A model generated the notes under the pieces. That model searched no databases and was not told the origin of the DNA. It saw only the letters and a program-made list of their open reading frames with translations. From NCBI GenBank assembly GCA_947456855.1, contig CANGTR010000019.1, positions 1 to 32,401 on the forward strand: a stretch of DNA of 32,401 bases, given 5' to 3'. Within the stretch, counting starts at the first letter, position 1; every line of letters begins with the position of its first letter. Positions 8,934 to 15,863 of this stretch are shown here, one piece after another. Position numbers and translations under genes: made by a program. The stretch comes from Sphingobacteriia bacterium (lineage in GTDB: Bacteria; Bacteroidota; Bacteroidia; Chitinophagales; Chitinophagaceae).

Positions 8934-10400
8934 TTAACTTACTGCATTTAATACCAACTGCTTCACCTCACTTAATGCAATTCTTTCTTGTTTCATCGAA
9001 TCGCGGTAGCGAATGGTAACCATATTGTCTTCTTTGGTTTGATGGTCGATGGTTACGCAAAATGGTGTGCCGATTGCATCCTGCCTGCGATAGCGTTTAC
9101 CAATAGCATCTTTCTCTTCGTAAAAACATTTGAAAGATCCTTTGCAATCGTCCATTAATTGACGGGCAATTTCTGGCAATCCGTCTTTTTTAACCAATGG
9201 AAGAATGGCTAATTTATTAGGAGCAATTTTTGCAGGAATTCTTAAAACTGTTCTACTATCAGTTGTTCCATCTTCTTTGGCAATGGTTTCTTCTTCATAA
9301 CCATTACACAAGATCAACAAGAACATTCTATCCAAGCCAATAGAAGTTTCTACAACATAAGGAATATAGTTACCGAAAGGTTTTCCAGTTGTTTCATCTA
9401 TATCATTGTCGAAATACTGTTGTTTCTTTTTACTGAATTCTTGATGGCTTTTTAAATCGAAATCGGTACGGCTATGTATGCCTTCTAATTCTTTAAATCC
9501 AAAAGGAAATTCATATTCAATGTCCAATGCTGCATCGGCATAATGCGCCAATTTAACATGGTTGTGAAAACGGAATTTATCCGCAGGCAATCCCAAACTC
9601 ATATGCCATTTCATTCTTTCTTCTTTCCAGAAATTGTACCATTCCATTTGAGTACCAGGTCTTACAAAAAATTGCATTTCCATTTGCTCAAATTCGCGCA
9701 TGCGAAAAATAAATTGGCGTGCAACAATTTCATTACGGAAAGCCTTACCTGTTTGTGCTATACCAAAAGGAATTTTCATCCTAGCAGTTTTTTGCACATT
9801 CAAGAAATTAACGAAAATACCTTGTGCTGTTTCAGGTCTTAAATAAATGGTATCTGATTCTTCTGCAACAGAACCCAATTGGGTGGAGAACATCAAATTA
9901 AATTGACGAATCTCTGTCCAGTTAGCAGTTCCACTAACGCTGCAAACAATTTTATTGTCTGTCAACAATTGTTTCAATCCTACAAAATCATCGGCTCCTA
10001 ACAGTTGCTCCATTTGAGCAACGATGGCATCTGCTGCTGCATTATCACCAGCTTCCCTTAATTGATCTGCTTTGGCTTCTATCAAATGATCAACCCGATA
10101 CCTTTTTTGACTGTCTTTGTTATCGATCATTGGATCGCTGAAATTGTCCACATGTCCGCTTGCTTTCCAGGTGGTTGGATGCATGAAAATAGCCGCATCA
10201 ATACCCACAATATTATCATGGAGTTGAGTCATGCTCTTCCACCAATAATCGCGGATATTCTTTTTTAATTCCGAACCATTTGGGCCATAATCATATACAG
10301 CACTTAAGCCATCATAGATTTCACTGCTAGGAAATACAAAGCCATATTCTTTGGCATGCGATATAATTGCTTGAAAGGTATTTTCGGTAGTATTGCTCAT
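8934..10400 (-). CDS. glyS: Glycyl-tRNA synthetase (homodimeric class II type)
   Basis: The 488-residue enzyme charges tRNA-Gly with glycine. It is the alpha2, eukaryote/archaea-like form, not the alpha2-beta2 enzyme of Proteobacteria. Class II motifs are visible: GLSAVYDYGPNGSELK near the N-terminus, motif 2 around FRNEIVARQFIFRMREFEQ, motif 3 in ETSIGLDRMFLL, and a C-terminal anticodon-binding domain starting near PNKLAILPLVKK. Its length is normal for Bacteroidota. It lies downstream of the MazG-like gene (41-base gap) and dtd on the same strand; Dtd is known to hydrolyse glycyl-tRNAs, which may make the linkage functional. The likely -7 element lies only seven bases before the ATG. Confidence 0.97.
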   Translation of the reverse strand: MSNTTENTFQAIISHAKEYGFVFPSSEIYDGLSAVYDYGPNGSELKKNIRDYWWKSMTQLHDNIVGIDAAIFMHPTTWKASGHVDNFSDPMIDNKDSQKRYRVDHLIEAKADQLREAGDNAAADAIVAQMEQLLGADDFVGLKQLLTDNKIVCSVSGTANWTEIRQFNLMFSTQLGSVAEESDTIYLRPETAQGIFVNFLNVQKTARMKIPFGIAQTGKAFRNEIVARQFIFRMREFEQMEMQFFVRPGTQMEWYNFWKEERMKWHMSLGLPADKFRFHNHVKLAHYADAALDIEYEFPFGFKELEGIHSRTDFDLKSHQEFSKKKQQYFDNDIDETTGKPFGNYIPYVVETSIGLDRMFLLILCNGYEEETIAKEDGTTDSRTVLRIPAKIAPNKLAILPLVKKDGLPEIARQLMDDCKGSFKCFYEEKDAIGKRYRRQDAIGTPFCVTIDHQTKEDNMVTIRYRDSMKQERIALSEVKQLVLNAVS

Positions 10401-10407
10401 AGAGGAG

Positions 10408-10415
10408 CAAAAATA
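10408..10415 (-). promoter_or_regulatory. -7 promoter element of glyS, implying a leaderless transcript
   Basis: The minus strand reads TATTTTTG, a full TAnnTTTG match, exactly seven bases before the glyS ATG. Transcription from it would begin at or beside the start codon. No clear TTG element is seen upstream, so confidence is moderate. Confidence 0.5.
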
Positions 10416-10441
10416 AGTGATTCCGATTTTAAAAGGGCATC

Positions 10442-10786
10442 CTATTGTAACTTATCGTTTTGTTGGTGCCGATCTTTATCTCGAAGGGTTTTTTTAGCCA
10501 TATTTTTCTCCAATGCCTTGGTTAAATCAACCCCTGTTTGATTGGCCAAGCAAATCAATACCCAGAGCACATCAGCCATTTCATCGGCTAAATCATGGCC
10601 CTCATCCGATTTTTTAAAAGACTGTTCGCCATATTTTCTAACCATTATTCGGCTCAACTCCCCTACTTCTTCCATTAATATTCCCAAATTGGTGAGCTCA
10701 TTAAAATAACGAACCCCAATGGTTTTGATCCACTGATCTACTTGCTCCTGTGCTTCAGCAATGGTTAATGCGTTCTGTTGACTCAT
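10442..10786 (-). CDS. MazG-like nucleotide pyrophosphohydrolase
   Basis: A 114-residue all-alpha NTP pyrophosphohydrolase of the MazG/RS21-C6 type, which cleaves NTPs or modified dNTPs to monophosphates and pyrophosphate as house-cleaning. The Mg-binding signature is present: EExxE at 39-43 (EEVGE) and ExxD at 69-72 (EMAD) followed by VLWVLICLANQTGVDL. Length matches single-domain family members. It lies between dtd and glyS on the same strand; the gap to dtd is a heptamer repeat tract, so the genes may or may not be co-transcribed. The exact substrate cannot be read from the sequence. Confidence 0.88.
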   Translation of the reverse strand: MSQQNALTIAEAQEQVDQWIKTIGVRYFNELTNLGILMEEVGELSRIMVRKYGEQSFKKSDEGHDLADEMADVLWVLICLANQTGVDLTKALEKNMAKKTLRDKDRHQQNDKLQ

Positions 10787-10802
10787 ATTTCTTATTTTAT
10801 CT

Positions 10803-10872
10803 TTTATCTCTTATCTCATATCTTTTATCTCTTATCTCATATCTTTTATCTCTTATCTCTTATCTCTTATCT
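10803..10872. repeat. Tandem heptamer array (NNTATCT, ten units)
   Basis: Ten consecutive 7-base units, each ending TATCT, run without interruption: TTTATCT, CTTATCT and CATATCT, at first ordered as a 21-base triplet repeated twice. The array fills the gap between the MazG-like start and the dtd stop, and its last unit overlaps the dtd stop codon. It belongs to the same sequence family as the array at 27197-27259, read on the other strand. Confidence 0.9.
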
Positions 10873-11323
10873 ACTCTCTATTTTTACTATCCATTACAAT
10901 CGTGGTGGGTCCATCATTGGTTAACTCAACTTGCATATCCGCCCCGAAAATCCCGGTTTGAATGGGTTTACCTAAATCAATGCTTAATTGTTGAATCAAT
11001 TGCTCGTACAGAGGAATGGCTATTGTTGGTTTAGAAGCTTTACTATAAGAAGGTCGATTGCCCTTTTGCGTACTCGCATGCAAAGTGAACTGACTGATTA
11101 ATAAAATGCCTCCCCCAACCTCTTTCACCGAGCAGTTCATTACACCTGCTGCATCATTAAAAATTCGCAGATTCACCATCTTATTCGAAAGCCATTGAAT
11201 GTCTTCTAGTGAATCTGCGTCTTCAATACCTACCAATACCATCAATCCTTGTTGGATCAACCCATTGATTTTCCCTTCGATGCTTACTGATGCAGATGAT
11301 ACCCGCTGAATAACTACACGCAT
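10871..11323 (-). CDS. dtd: D-aminoacyl-tRNA deacylase
   Basis: Dtd cuts D-amino acids (and wrongly attached glycine) from tRNA. From the ATG at 11323 the protein is 150 residues and starts MRVVIQRVSSASV, the classic family N-terminus; a longer upstream reading adds 32 residues unlike the family, so I use this start. Active-site landmarks are SQFTL at 77-81 and the Gly-cisPro motif in NDGPTT (Gly-Pro at 138-139). It is divergent from arfB with only 30 bases between the start codons, so their promoters must overlap each other or the coding regions. The glyS neighbourhood fits a translation-fidelity role. Confidence 0.95.
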   Translation of the reverse strand: MRVVIQRVSSASVSIEGKINGLIQQGLMVLVGIEDADSLEDIQWLSNKMVNLRIFNDAAGVMNCSVKEVGGGILLISQFTLHASTQKGNRPSYSKASKPTIAIPLYEQLIQQLSIDLGKPIQTGIFGADMQVELTNDGPTTIVMDSKNRE

Positions 11324-11353
11324 TGCTTGATTTTTTATCCGAAATTTGACCCC

Positions 11354-11761
11354 ATGAAGATAGATATTAGCAAGGAAATTCAGTTTCAAACGGCAAGAAG
11401 TGGTGGAAAAGGAGGCCAAAACGTGAATAAGGTAGAAACCATGGTGGAGGGAAGATGGTTATTGGCCGAATCTTTGCTTTTCTCGGAAGAACAGAAAACC
11501 ATTATTTCGGAAAAACTAGCCAACAGAATTACAGGAGAAGGATATTTATTGGTAAAATCACAAGAAGAAAGGTCTCAATTAGGCAATAAGGCAATTGTAA
11601 TAGATAAAATAAACCAATTGGTTACAAGAGCATTAGAAAAGCAAAGACCCCGAAAAGCAACAAAGCCCACCAAGGCTTCCAAAGAAAAAAGAATTGAATC
11701 GAAAAAGAAGTTGGGCATGAATAAAATTTTTAGAAAAAAAATTGATGCCCGTAACCTATAG
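11354..11761 (+). CDS. arfB: Alternative ribosome-rescue peptidyl-tRNA hydrolase ArfB
   Basis: A 135-residue release-factor-like protein that frees ribosomes stalled without a stop codon by hydrolysing peptidyl-tRNA. The GGQ loop is intact (GGKGGQNVNKV, GGQ at 20-22), and the C-terminal tail is strongly basic (KATKPTKASKEKRIESKKK), as needed to enter the empty mRNA channel. I choose the ATG at 11354, which gives MKIDISKEIQFQTARSGGKGG; a reading from 11327 would run nearly to the dtd start and adds nine unconserved residues. GAAATTTG five bases before the ATG resembles the -7 consensus with one mismatch, so the transcript may be leaderless. Confidence 0.93.
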   Translation: MKIDISKEIQFQTARSGGKGGQNVNKVETMVEGRWLLAESLLFSEEQKTIISEKLANRITGEGYLLVKSQEERSQLGNKAIVIDKINQLVTRALEKQRPRKATKPTKASKEKRIESKKKLGMNKIFRKKIDARNL

Positions 11762-11831
11762 CAAAACACTATTTTTACTAAATAAATATAGCTATAGCGC
11801 ATCGTCAAAAAGAACGCATAAAAAAAGAGCA

Positions 11832-13343
11832 TTGAGCGAAATAAAAAAATTAGCAAGTCAAACCATATGGTACGGGGTTCCTACAATTGCAAGTAGGTTT
11901 CTCGGCTACTTGATGAATCTTTCTTTACCATTGTTTTTTGCGCAACCTTCAGTAACAGCAGATCTTACGCAGATTTATGCAATGATTCCATTTTTAAACG
12001 TTTTGTTTACTTATGGTTTGGAAACCGCCTATTTCCGTTTCAGCAAAGAAGAAGATCCACAAAAACTATACAGCACCTTATCATTGTCTTTGATTGGCTC
12101 TACTATTTTGTTTACTGGAATTATTTTGCTTTTTAGCAATCAAATGATAGGCTGGTCTAATTTGGAATCGCATCCAGAATACATTTATTGGATGATTGCC
12201 ATTATTTTTTTTGACTCAATTAGCACATTGGCTTTTGCGCGTTTGCGACAGGAAAACAAGCCCAGAAAATATGCAGTAGTAAGACTTTCAAGTGTATTGG
12301 TTAATTTTTTAAGTGTATTGTTTTTTTTGGGTATCATACCGAAATATGTAACCAATCATCCAGCTAGCGACTTGTCTTTTTTTACCAATAATGGAATTGG
12401 AATTGGTTATTATTTATTGGGAAATTTAGCAGGAAGTATCCTCACTTTTATATTGCTGTTTAAAGAATTTAAACAGATTTCTTTTCAATTCAATCCGGCT
12501 ATTTGGAAAAAAGTATTGAACTACAGTTATCCATTGATTATTGTAGGAATGGGCGGAATGGTAAATGATATGTTGAGTAGGTTAATTTACCAGCATGTTG
12601 TTGACTTACCCGTTGAAGAAGCCAAACACGAGCTGGGCATTTTTGGAAATATATATCGTTTAGCAGTGTTGATTACTATTTTAATTCAAGCTTTTAGAAT
12701 GGCTGCCGAACCTTTCTTTTTTAAACAAAGCGCAGAAGAGCATGCTCAAAAGATTTATGCACGAGTAATGAAGTTTTTTGTAATTACCTGTTGTTATATG
12801 TTTTTATTCATTAGTTTATTTATAGAAATATTTGCTTGGTTTTTTAATGCCATTAATAAGCCACTTTGGACAGAAGGATTGTACATTGTTCCATTGCTTG
12901 CATTGGGCAATATTTTTTTAGGCATCTATTATAATTTGAGTATTTGGTATAAGTTAACCGATAAAAACAGAATGGGTGCTTATATTACAATAGCTGGCGC
13001 ACTTATTACCATCGGATTAAACATTGTATTGATTCCTACATTGCATTATTTAGGTGCCGCAATTGCAACATTTACTTGTTATTTTTTTATGATGACTATC
13101 AGTTATTGGATGGGGCAAAAATTTTATCCTGTACCCTATGCAACCAAAAAAATAATTGCATATTTGGTAATCATATGCTTATTGTATGCAATCCATAAGT
13201 TGATCCTATTTTTTATTCCTCAACTTTGGGTAGGAATTCTTACTGGACTAGTTTTCATCGGATTGTTTTCTTGGCTCATTCTTTGGGCGGAGAAAAAAGA
13301 ATTTCAACGAATTCCATTTCTTAACAAAATCATTTCGAAATAA
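11832..13343 (+). CDS. Polysaccharide/lipid flippase (Wzx/MATE-like, MOP superfamily)
   Basis: An integral inner-membrane protein with about a dozen or more hydrophobic segments spread along its length, of the oligosaccharide flippase type that moves lipid-linked sugars across the membrane. The N-terminus LASQTIWYGVPTIASRFLGY and the early TYGLETAYFRF segment are typical of Bacteroidota members. I start at TTG 11832, giving MSEIKKLASQ and 503 residues. The first ATG, at 11745, would add 29 polar, basic residues, overlap arfB and look unlike the family. Which is used is not settled. There is no glycan cluster around it, so the substrate is unknown. Confidence 0.82.
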   Translation: MSEIKKLASQTIWYGVPTIASRFLGYLMNLSLPLFFAQPSVTADLTQIYAMIPFLNVLFTYGLETAYFRFSKEEDPQKLYSTLSLSLIGSTILFTGIILLFSNQMIGWSNLESHPEYIYWMIAIIFFDSISTLAFARLRQENKPRKYAVVRLSSVLVNFLSVLFFLGIIPKYVTNHPASDLSFFTNNGIGIGYYLLGNLAGSILTFILLFKEFKQISFQFNPAIWKKVLNYSYPLIIVGMGGMVNDMLSRLIYQHVVDLPVEEAKHELGIFGNIYRLAVLITILIQAFRMAAEPFFFKQSAEEHAQKIYARVMKFFVITCCYMFLFISLFIEIFAWFFNAINKPLWTEGLYIVPLLALGNIFLGIYYNLSIWYKLTDKNRMGAYITIAGALITIGLNIVLIPTLHYLGAAIATFTCYFFMMTISYWMGQKFYPVPYATKKIIAYLVIICLLYAIHKLILFFIPQLWVGILTGLVFIGLFSWLILWAEKKEFQRIPFLNKIISK

Positions 13344-13372
13344 CTCAACAATCTAATAACTCAATACTTATC

Positions 13373-13400
13373 ATTCTTAATTCATCTTTCTTAATTCTAA
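13373..13400. repeat. Degenerate heptamer tract before msrC
   Basis: Four 7-base units (ATTCTTA, ATTCATC, TTTCTTA, ATTCTAA) sit directly before the msrC start, preceded by AATAACTCAATA, a string also found beside the heptamer array at 27197-27259. Divergence makes the tandem origin less sure than in the other arrays. Confidence 0.45.
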
Positions 13401-13403
13401 TTA

Positions 13404-13880
13404 ATGGCCGAAGATCTAACCATCACAAAAGGTTCAAAACACGAACAATACCTAGCACTCATACCCCAAATTAAAAGTTTACTTGATGGAGAGCCCGATT
13501 TAATAGCCAATCTGGCCAATATCGCTGCCGCATTGAAAGAACAATTTGGTTGGTTTTGGATAGGCTTTTATTTAGTAAAAAACGACCAACTGGTTTTAGG
13601 ACCTTTTCAAGGACCAGTTGCATGTACTAGAATTGCTAAAGGAAGAGGTGTATGTGGAACAAGTTGGGCTGAGGCCAAAACACTAATTGTTCCTGATGTA
13701 GAAAAATTTCCAGGACATATTGCATGTAGCAGTTTATCCAAATCGGAAATAGTCATTCCGCTTTTTCATAACGAACAAGTTGTTGGTGTACTCGATGTAG
13801 ATAGCAGCGAATTAGATAGTTTCAACACAACCGATCAATTATACTTAGAGCAAATTGTACAGTTGATTCAATGGGATTGA
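13404..13880 (+). CDS. msrC: Free methionine-(R)-sulfoxide reductase (GAF domain)
   Basis: A 158-residue single GAF-domain enzyme that reduces free L-methionine-(R)-sulfoxide, a repair reaction against oxidation in the cytoplasm. The three redox cysteines of the family are present: Cys74 in GPVACTRI, Cys84 in GVCGTSW and Cys108 in GHIACSS, with the same spacing as Cys84/94/118 of the E. coli enzyme. GVLDVDSSELDSF near the end is also characteristic. This separates it from sensory GAF domains, which lack the cysteines. It lies 60 bases after the flippase gene. A large foldback starts 12 bases beyond its stop. Confidence 0.93.
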   Translation: MAEDLTITKGSKHEQYLALIPQIKSLLDGEPDLIANLANIAAALKEQFGWFWIGFYLVKNDQLVLGPFQGPVACTRIAKGRGVCGTSWAEAKTLIVPDVEKFPGHIACSSLSKSEIVIPLFHNEQVVGVLDVDSSELDSFNTTDQLYLEQIVQLIQWD

Positions 13881-13891
13881 ATTTCTTTTTA

Positions 13892-14226
13892 ATGAATAAA
13901 ACTAGGATGGGCTATTCCAAATGAAATCCTTTGCTAAATGCTGTTAAATAATTTTCGAAAGAGGCGTAAGCAATGAAATCTGTTTGAGCCCCGACTCTGA
14001 GCTAGCTATTTCTTTATAAGGCTTATAGATATTGCAAAAGCGAACCTTTGAGAAATGCAACAATAAATACCCCTCAAAATAAAAGCAATGCATTTCTCAG
14101 CAGTGAGCGTTGCAATATCTATGAGCATAAACCAATCGGGGCGAGTTATTTCATTGTAGCCGATTGAGAAAATTATAGGTATTTAGCAACAGAGCGAATT
14201 TGGGATACACATAACAGAATATTCAT
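13892..14226. other. Large imperfect foldback (about 335 bases), candidate structured RNA or decayed inverted repeat element
   Basis: This covers most of the 496-base gap between msrC and the helicase gene. Eight blocks pair in nested order: 13892-13898 with 14220-14226, 13917-13922 with 14198-14203, 13931-13939 with 14181-14189, 13948-13956 with 14168-14176, 13971-13979 with 14148-14156, 13988-13994 with 14136-14142, 14021-14037 with 14110-14126 (one T-G), and 14049-14059 with 14089-14099. The unpaired stretches between blocks are mostly similar in length on the two arms; the largest is a 26 by 9 base bulge. The apical loop is 29 bases. No convincing ORF lies inside, and no T-run terminator follows on either strand. 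Confidence 0.85.
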
Positions 14227-14253
14227 CAAAAAACCCATTTGTAAAAAATTCAG

Positions 14254-14261
14254 TACCTTTG
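14254..14261 (+). promoter_or_regulatory. -7 promoter element of the helicase gene
   Basis: TACCTTTG is a full -7 consensus match. A TTTG lies at 14238-14241, but only 12 bases upstream, shorter than the usual 17-23. Transcription from here would leave a leader of roughly 110 bases. Confidence 0.5.
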
Positions 14262-14339
14262 AAATATTCATATAGGCTCTCGGTTAGGCTGGAATCTACT
14301 TCAGTGACAAGGTAATCCCCAAAAAGTTAGGTTATATAG

Positions 14340-14356
14340 CATCTGAAAATCAGGTG
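14340..14356 (+). other. Hairpin in the helicase leader
   Basis: CATCTGA (14340-14346) pairs with TCAGGTG (14350-14356), with one T-G pair, around an AAA loop. It ends 20 bases before the GTG start. It may affect translation initiation in this leader; that is inference. Confidence 0.45.
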
Positions 14357-14376
14357 TTCATTATTAAATACATATT

Positions 14377-15621
14377 GTGTTATTCAAAGAATTACAACTC
14401 ATCGAGCCCATATTAAAGGCGCTCGAAACAGAAGGGTATACAGTCCCTACCCCTATTCAACAACAGGCAATTCCTTTGGCTTTAGAAGGAAAAGATTTGC
14501 TTGGTTGTGCTCAAACAGGAACTGGTAAAACAGCTGCTTTTGCCATCCCTATTTTACAATTGGTCTATCAATCGATTCAAAACGGCAATCGTTCAAAAAC
14601 AATTAAAGCATTGGTATTAACGCCAACAAGAGAGTTGGCCATTCAAATTGATGAAAGCTTTGCAGCGTATGGCAGGTATCTCTATTTAAAACACCAGGTA
14701 ATATTTGGTGGCGTGTCTCAAGTGCCTCAAGTAAATGCATTAAGAAATGGGGTAGACATTTTAGTGGCAACTCCTGGTAGATTATTAGACTTGATGCAAC
14801 AAGGATATATTCGTTTGAATGATTTAAACTTCTTTGTACTGGATGAAGCCGATCGTATGCTAGACATGGGATTTATCAACGATGTAAAAAAGATTGTTGC
14901 CAAATTACCAGCTAAGAAACAAACATTGTTTTTCTCGGCAACCATGCCTACAGAAATAGAAAAATTATCTGCTACCCTTTTACACAATCCTGCTAAAGTT
15001 GAGGTTACGCCCGTTTCTTCAACTGTTGAAAAAATTGAACAAGCTGTTTATTATGTAGAGAAAGACCAGAAAAAACATTTACTGATTCATCTGCTAAAAG
15101 ACAAAGCCATACAAACGGCATTGGTATTCACCAGAACAAAACATGGTGCCGATAAAGTGGTAAAGGAATTAACTAGAGTGGGTATTTCTGCTGAAGCCAT
15201 TCATGGCAATAAATCTCAAAATGCACGTCAGCGTGCTTTGAGTAATTTCAAAGCTGGCACAACCAGAATTTTAGTAGCAACAGATATAGCGGCCAGAGGT
15301 ATTGATGTAGATCAATTATCGCATGTATTCAATTTTGAATTACCCAATGTTCCAGAAACTTACGTTCATCGCATTGGCAGAACAGGCAGAGCTGGCGCAA
15401 GTGGTATGGCTGTTTCATTCTGTGATTCAGAAGAAAGACCTTATTTAAACGATATCCAAAAATTAATAAAAATTACCCTTCCTGTTGTAAGAGAACATGA
15501 ATTTGTTTCTTCGATACCAATGAATGCAGCTGCAGTTAAAGCGCAACAATCTAGACCTACACCTAGAGGAAGATTTACCAATCAAAAAACTAGTTACAAC
15601 AGAACTGCCGCCAAGCGGTAA
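14377..15621 (+). CDS. DEAD-box RNA helicase (RhlE-like)
   Basis: A 414-residue ATP-dependent RNA helicase acting in the cytoplasm on structured RNA, probably in ribosome assembly or RNA decay. All core motifs are present: Q motif around TPIQQQAIP, motif I AQTGTGKT (Lys51), Ia PTRELAI, Ib TPGRLLD, DEAD at 156-159, SAT at 187-189, motif [11 protein letters not shown] and motif [10 protein letters not shown] at 331-338. The short basic tail rich in Arg, Pro and Gly is typical of the RhlE group. It starts with GTG; no in-frame ATG gives the conserved N-terminus. The long leader, preceded by the foldback, hints at post-transcriptional or cold-related control. Confidence 0.95.
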   Translation: MLFKELQLIEPILKALETEGYTVPTPIQQQAIPLALEGKDLLGCAQTGTGKTAAFAIPILQLVYQSIQNGNRSKTIKALVLTPTRELAIQIDESFAAYGRYLYLKHQVIFGGVSQVPQVNALRNGVDILVATPGRLLDLMQQGYIRLNDLNFFVLDEADRMLDMGFINDVKKIVAKLPAKKQTLFFSATMPTEIEKLSATLLHNPAKVEVTPVSSTVEKIEQAVYYVEKDQKKHLLIHLLKDKAIQTALVFTRTKHGADKVVKELTRVGISAEAIHGNKSQNARQRALSNFKAGTTRILVATDIAARGIDVDQLSHVFNFELPNVPETYVHRIGRTGRAGASGMAVSFCDSEERPYLNDIQKLIKITLPVVREHEFVSSIPMNAAAVKAQQSRPTPRGRFTNQKTSYNRTAAKR

Positions 15622-15683
15622 ATGATTTGAGTAATAAACCAATAAAGGAACCATTTTTACTGTTCAATTTTAGTAAAAACCCC

Positions 15684-15691
15684 TATTTTTG
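15684..15691 (+). promoter_or_regulatory. -7 promoter element of tRNA-Leu
   Basis: TATTTTTG lies ten bases before the tRNA 5' end, in the context CCCCTATTTTTGCTGCCC. The same context recurs at the tig promoter. An AT-rich inverted repeat, TTTTTACT (15654-15661) with AGTAAAAA (15672-15679), covers the -33 region. Confidence 0.7.
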
Positions 15692-15701
15692 CTGCCCAAA
15701 T

Positions 15702-15783
15702 GCGGATGTGGCGAAATTGGCAGACGCACTAGACTTAGGATCTAGCGCCGCGAGGCATGTAGGTTCGACCCCTATCATCCGCA
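15702..15783 (+). tRNA. tRNA-Leu (anticodon TAG)
   Basis: The acceptor stem is GCGGATG (15702-15708) paired with CATCCGC (15776-15782), with A as discriminator base. The anticodon arm is CTAGA, loop CTTAGGA, TCTAG, giving anticodon TAG, which reads CUA and related leucine codons. A short variable arm (CGCCGCGAGGCAT region) and the T arm with GGTTCGACCCC follow, consistent with a class II tRNA. CCA is not encoded. It is a single tRNA between its own promoter and terminator. Confidence 0.97.
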
Positions 15784-15786
15784 CTT

Positions 15787-15812
15787 AACCGCTCTTTTAG
15801 AGCGGTTTTTTT
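15787..15812 (+). terminator. Intrinsic terminator of tRNA-Leu
   Basis: AACCGCTCT (15787-15795) pairs perfectly with AGAGCGGTT (15799-15807) around a TTT loop and runs into seven Ts. It begins three bases after the tRNA. Confidence 0.95.
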
Positions 15813-15824
15813 GTGTGAAACCCC

Positions 15825-15832
15825 TACCTTTG
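15825..15832 (+). promoter_or_regulatory. -7 promoter element of tig
   Basis: TACCTTTG in the context AACCCCTACCTTTGCTGCCC closely matches the tRNA-Leu promoter 141 bases earlier. The start codon of tig lies 31 bases beyond the last G. Confidence 0.7.
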
Positions 15833-15863
15833 CTGCCCGAAATTTAAGTTTTAAATAATTTGT

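Noticed and set aside
10871..11419. Longer dtd product starting at 11419
   Set aside because: It would add 32 unconserved residues and overlap arfB; the family N-terminus MRVVIQRV begins at 11323.
11575..11856. Hydrophobic minus-strand reading frame opposite arfB
   Set aside because: It lies antisense to arfB and the flippase start; the lysine-rich tail of arfB read backwards gives Phe/Leu-rich sequence.
13892..14226. Confident 6S RNA call for the foldback
   Set aside because: The paired rod is much longer than 6S RNA, and no promoter or terminator frames a 180-200 base transcript; kept as an open structured element instead.
15654..15679. Terminator after the helicase gene (TTTTTACT with AGTAAAAA)
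   Set aside because: The stem is almost all A-T and no T run follows; it overlaps the tRNA promoter region.
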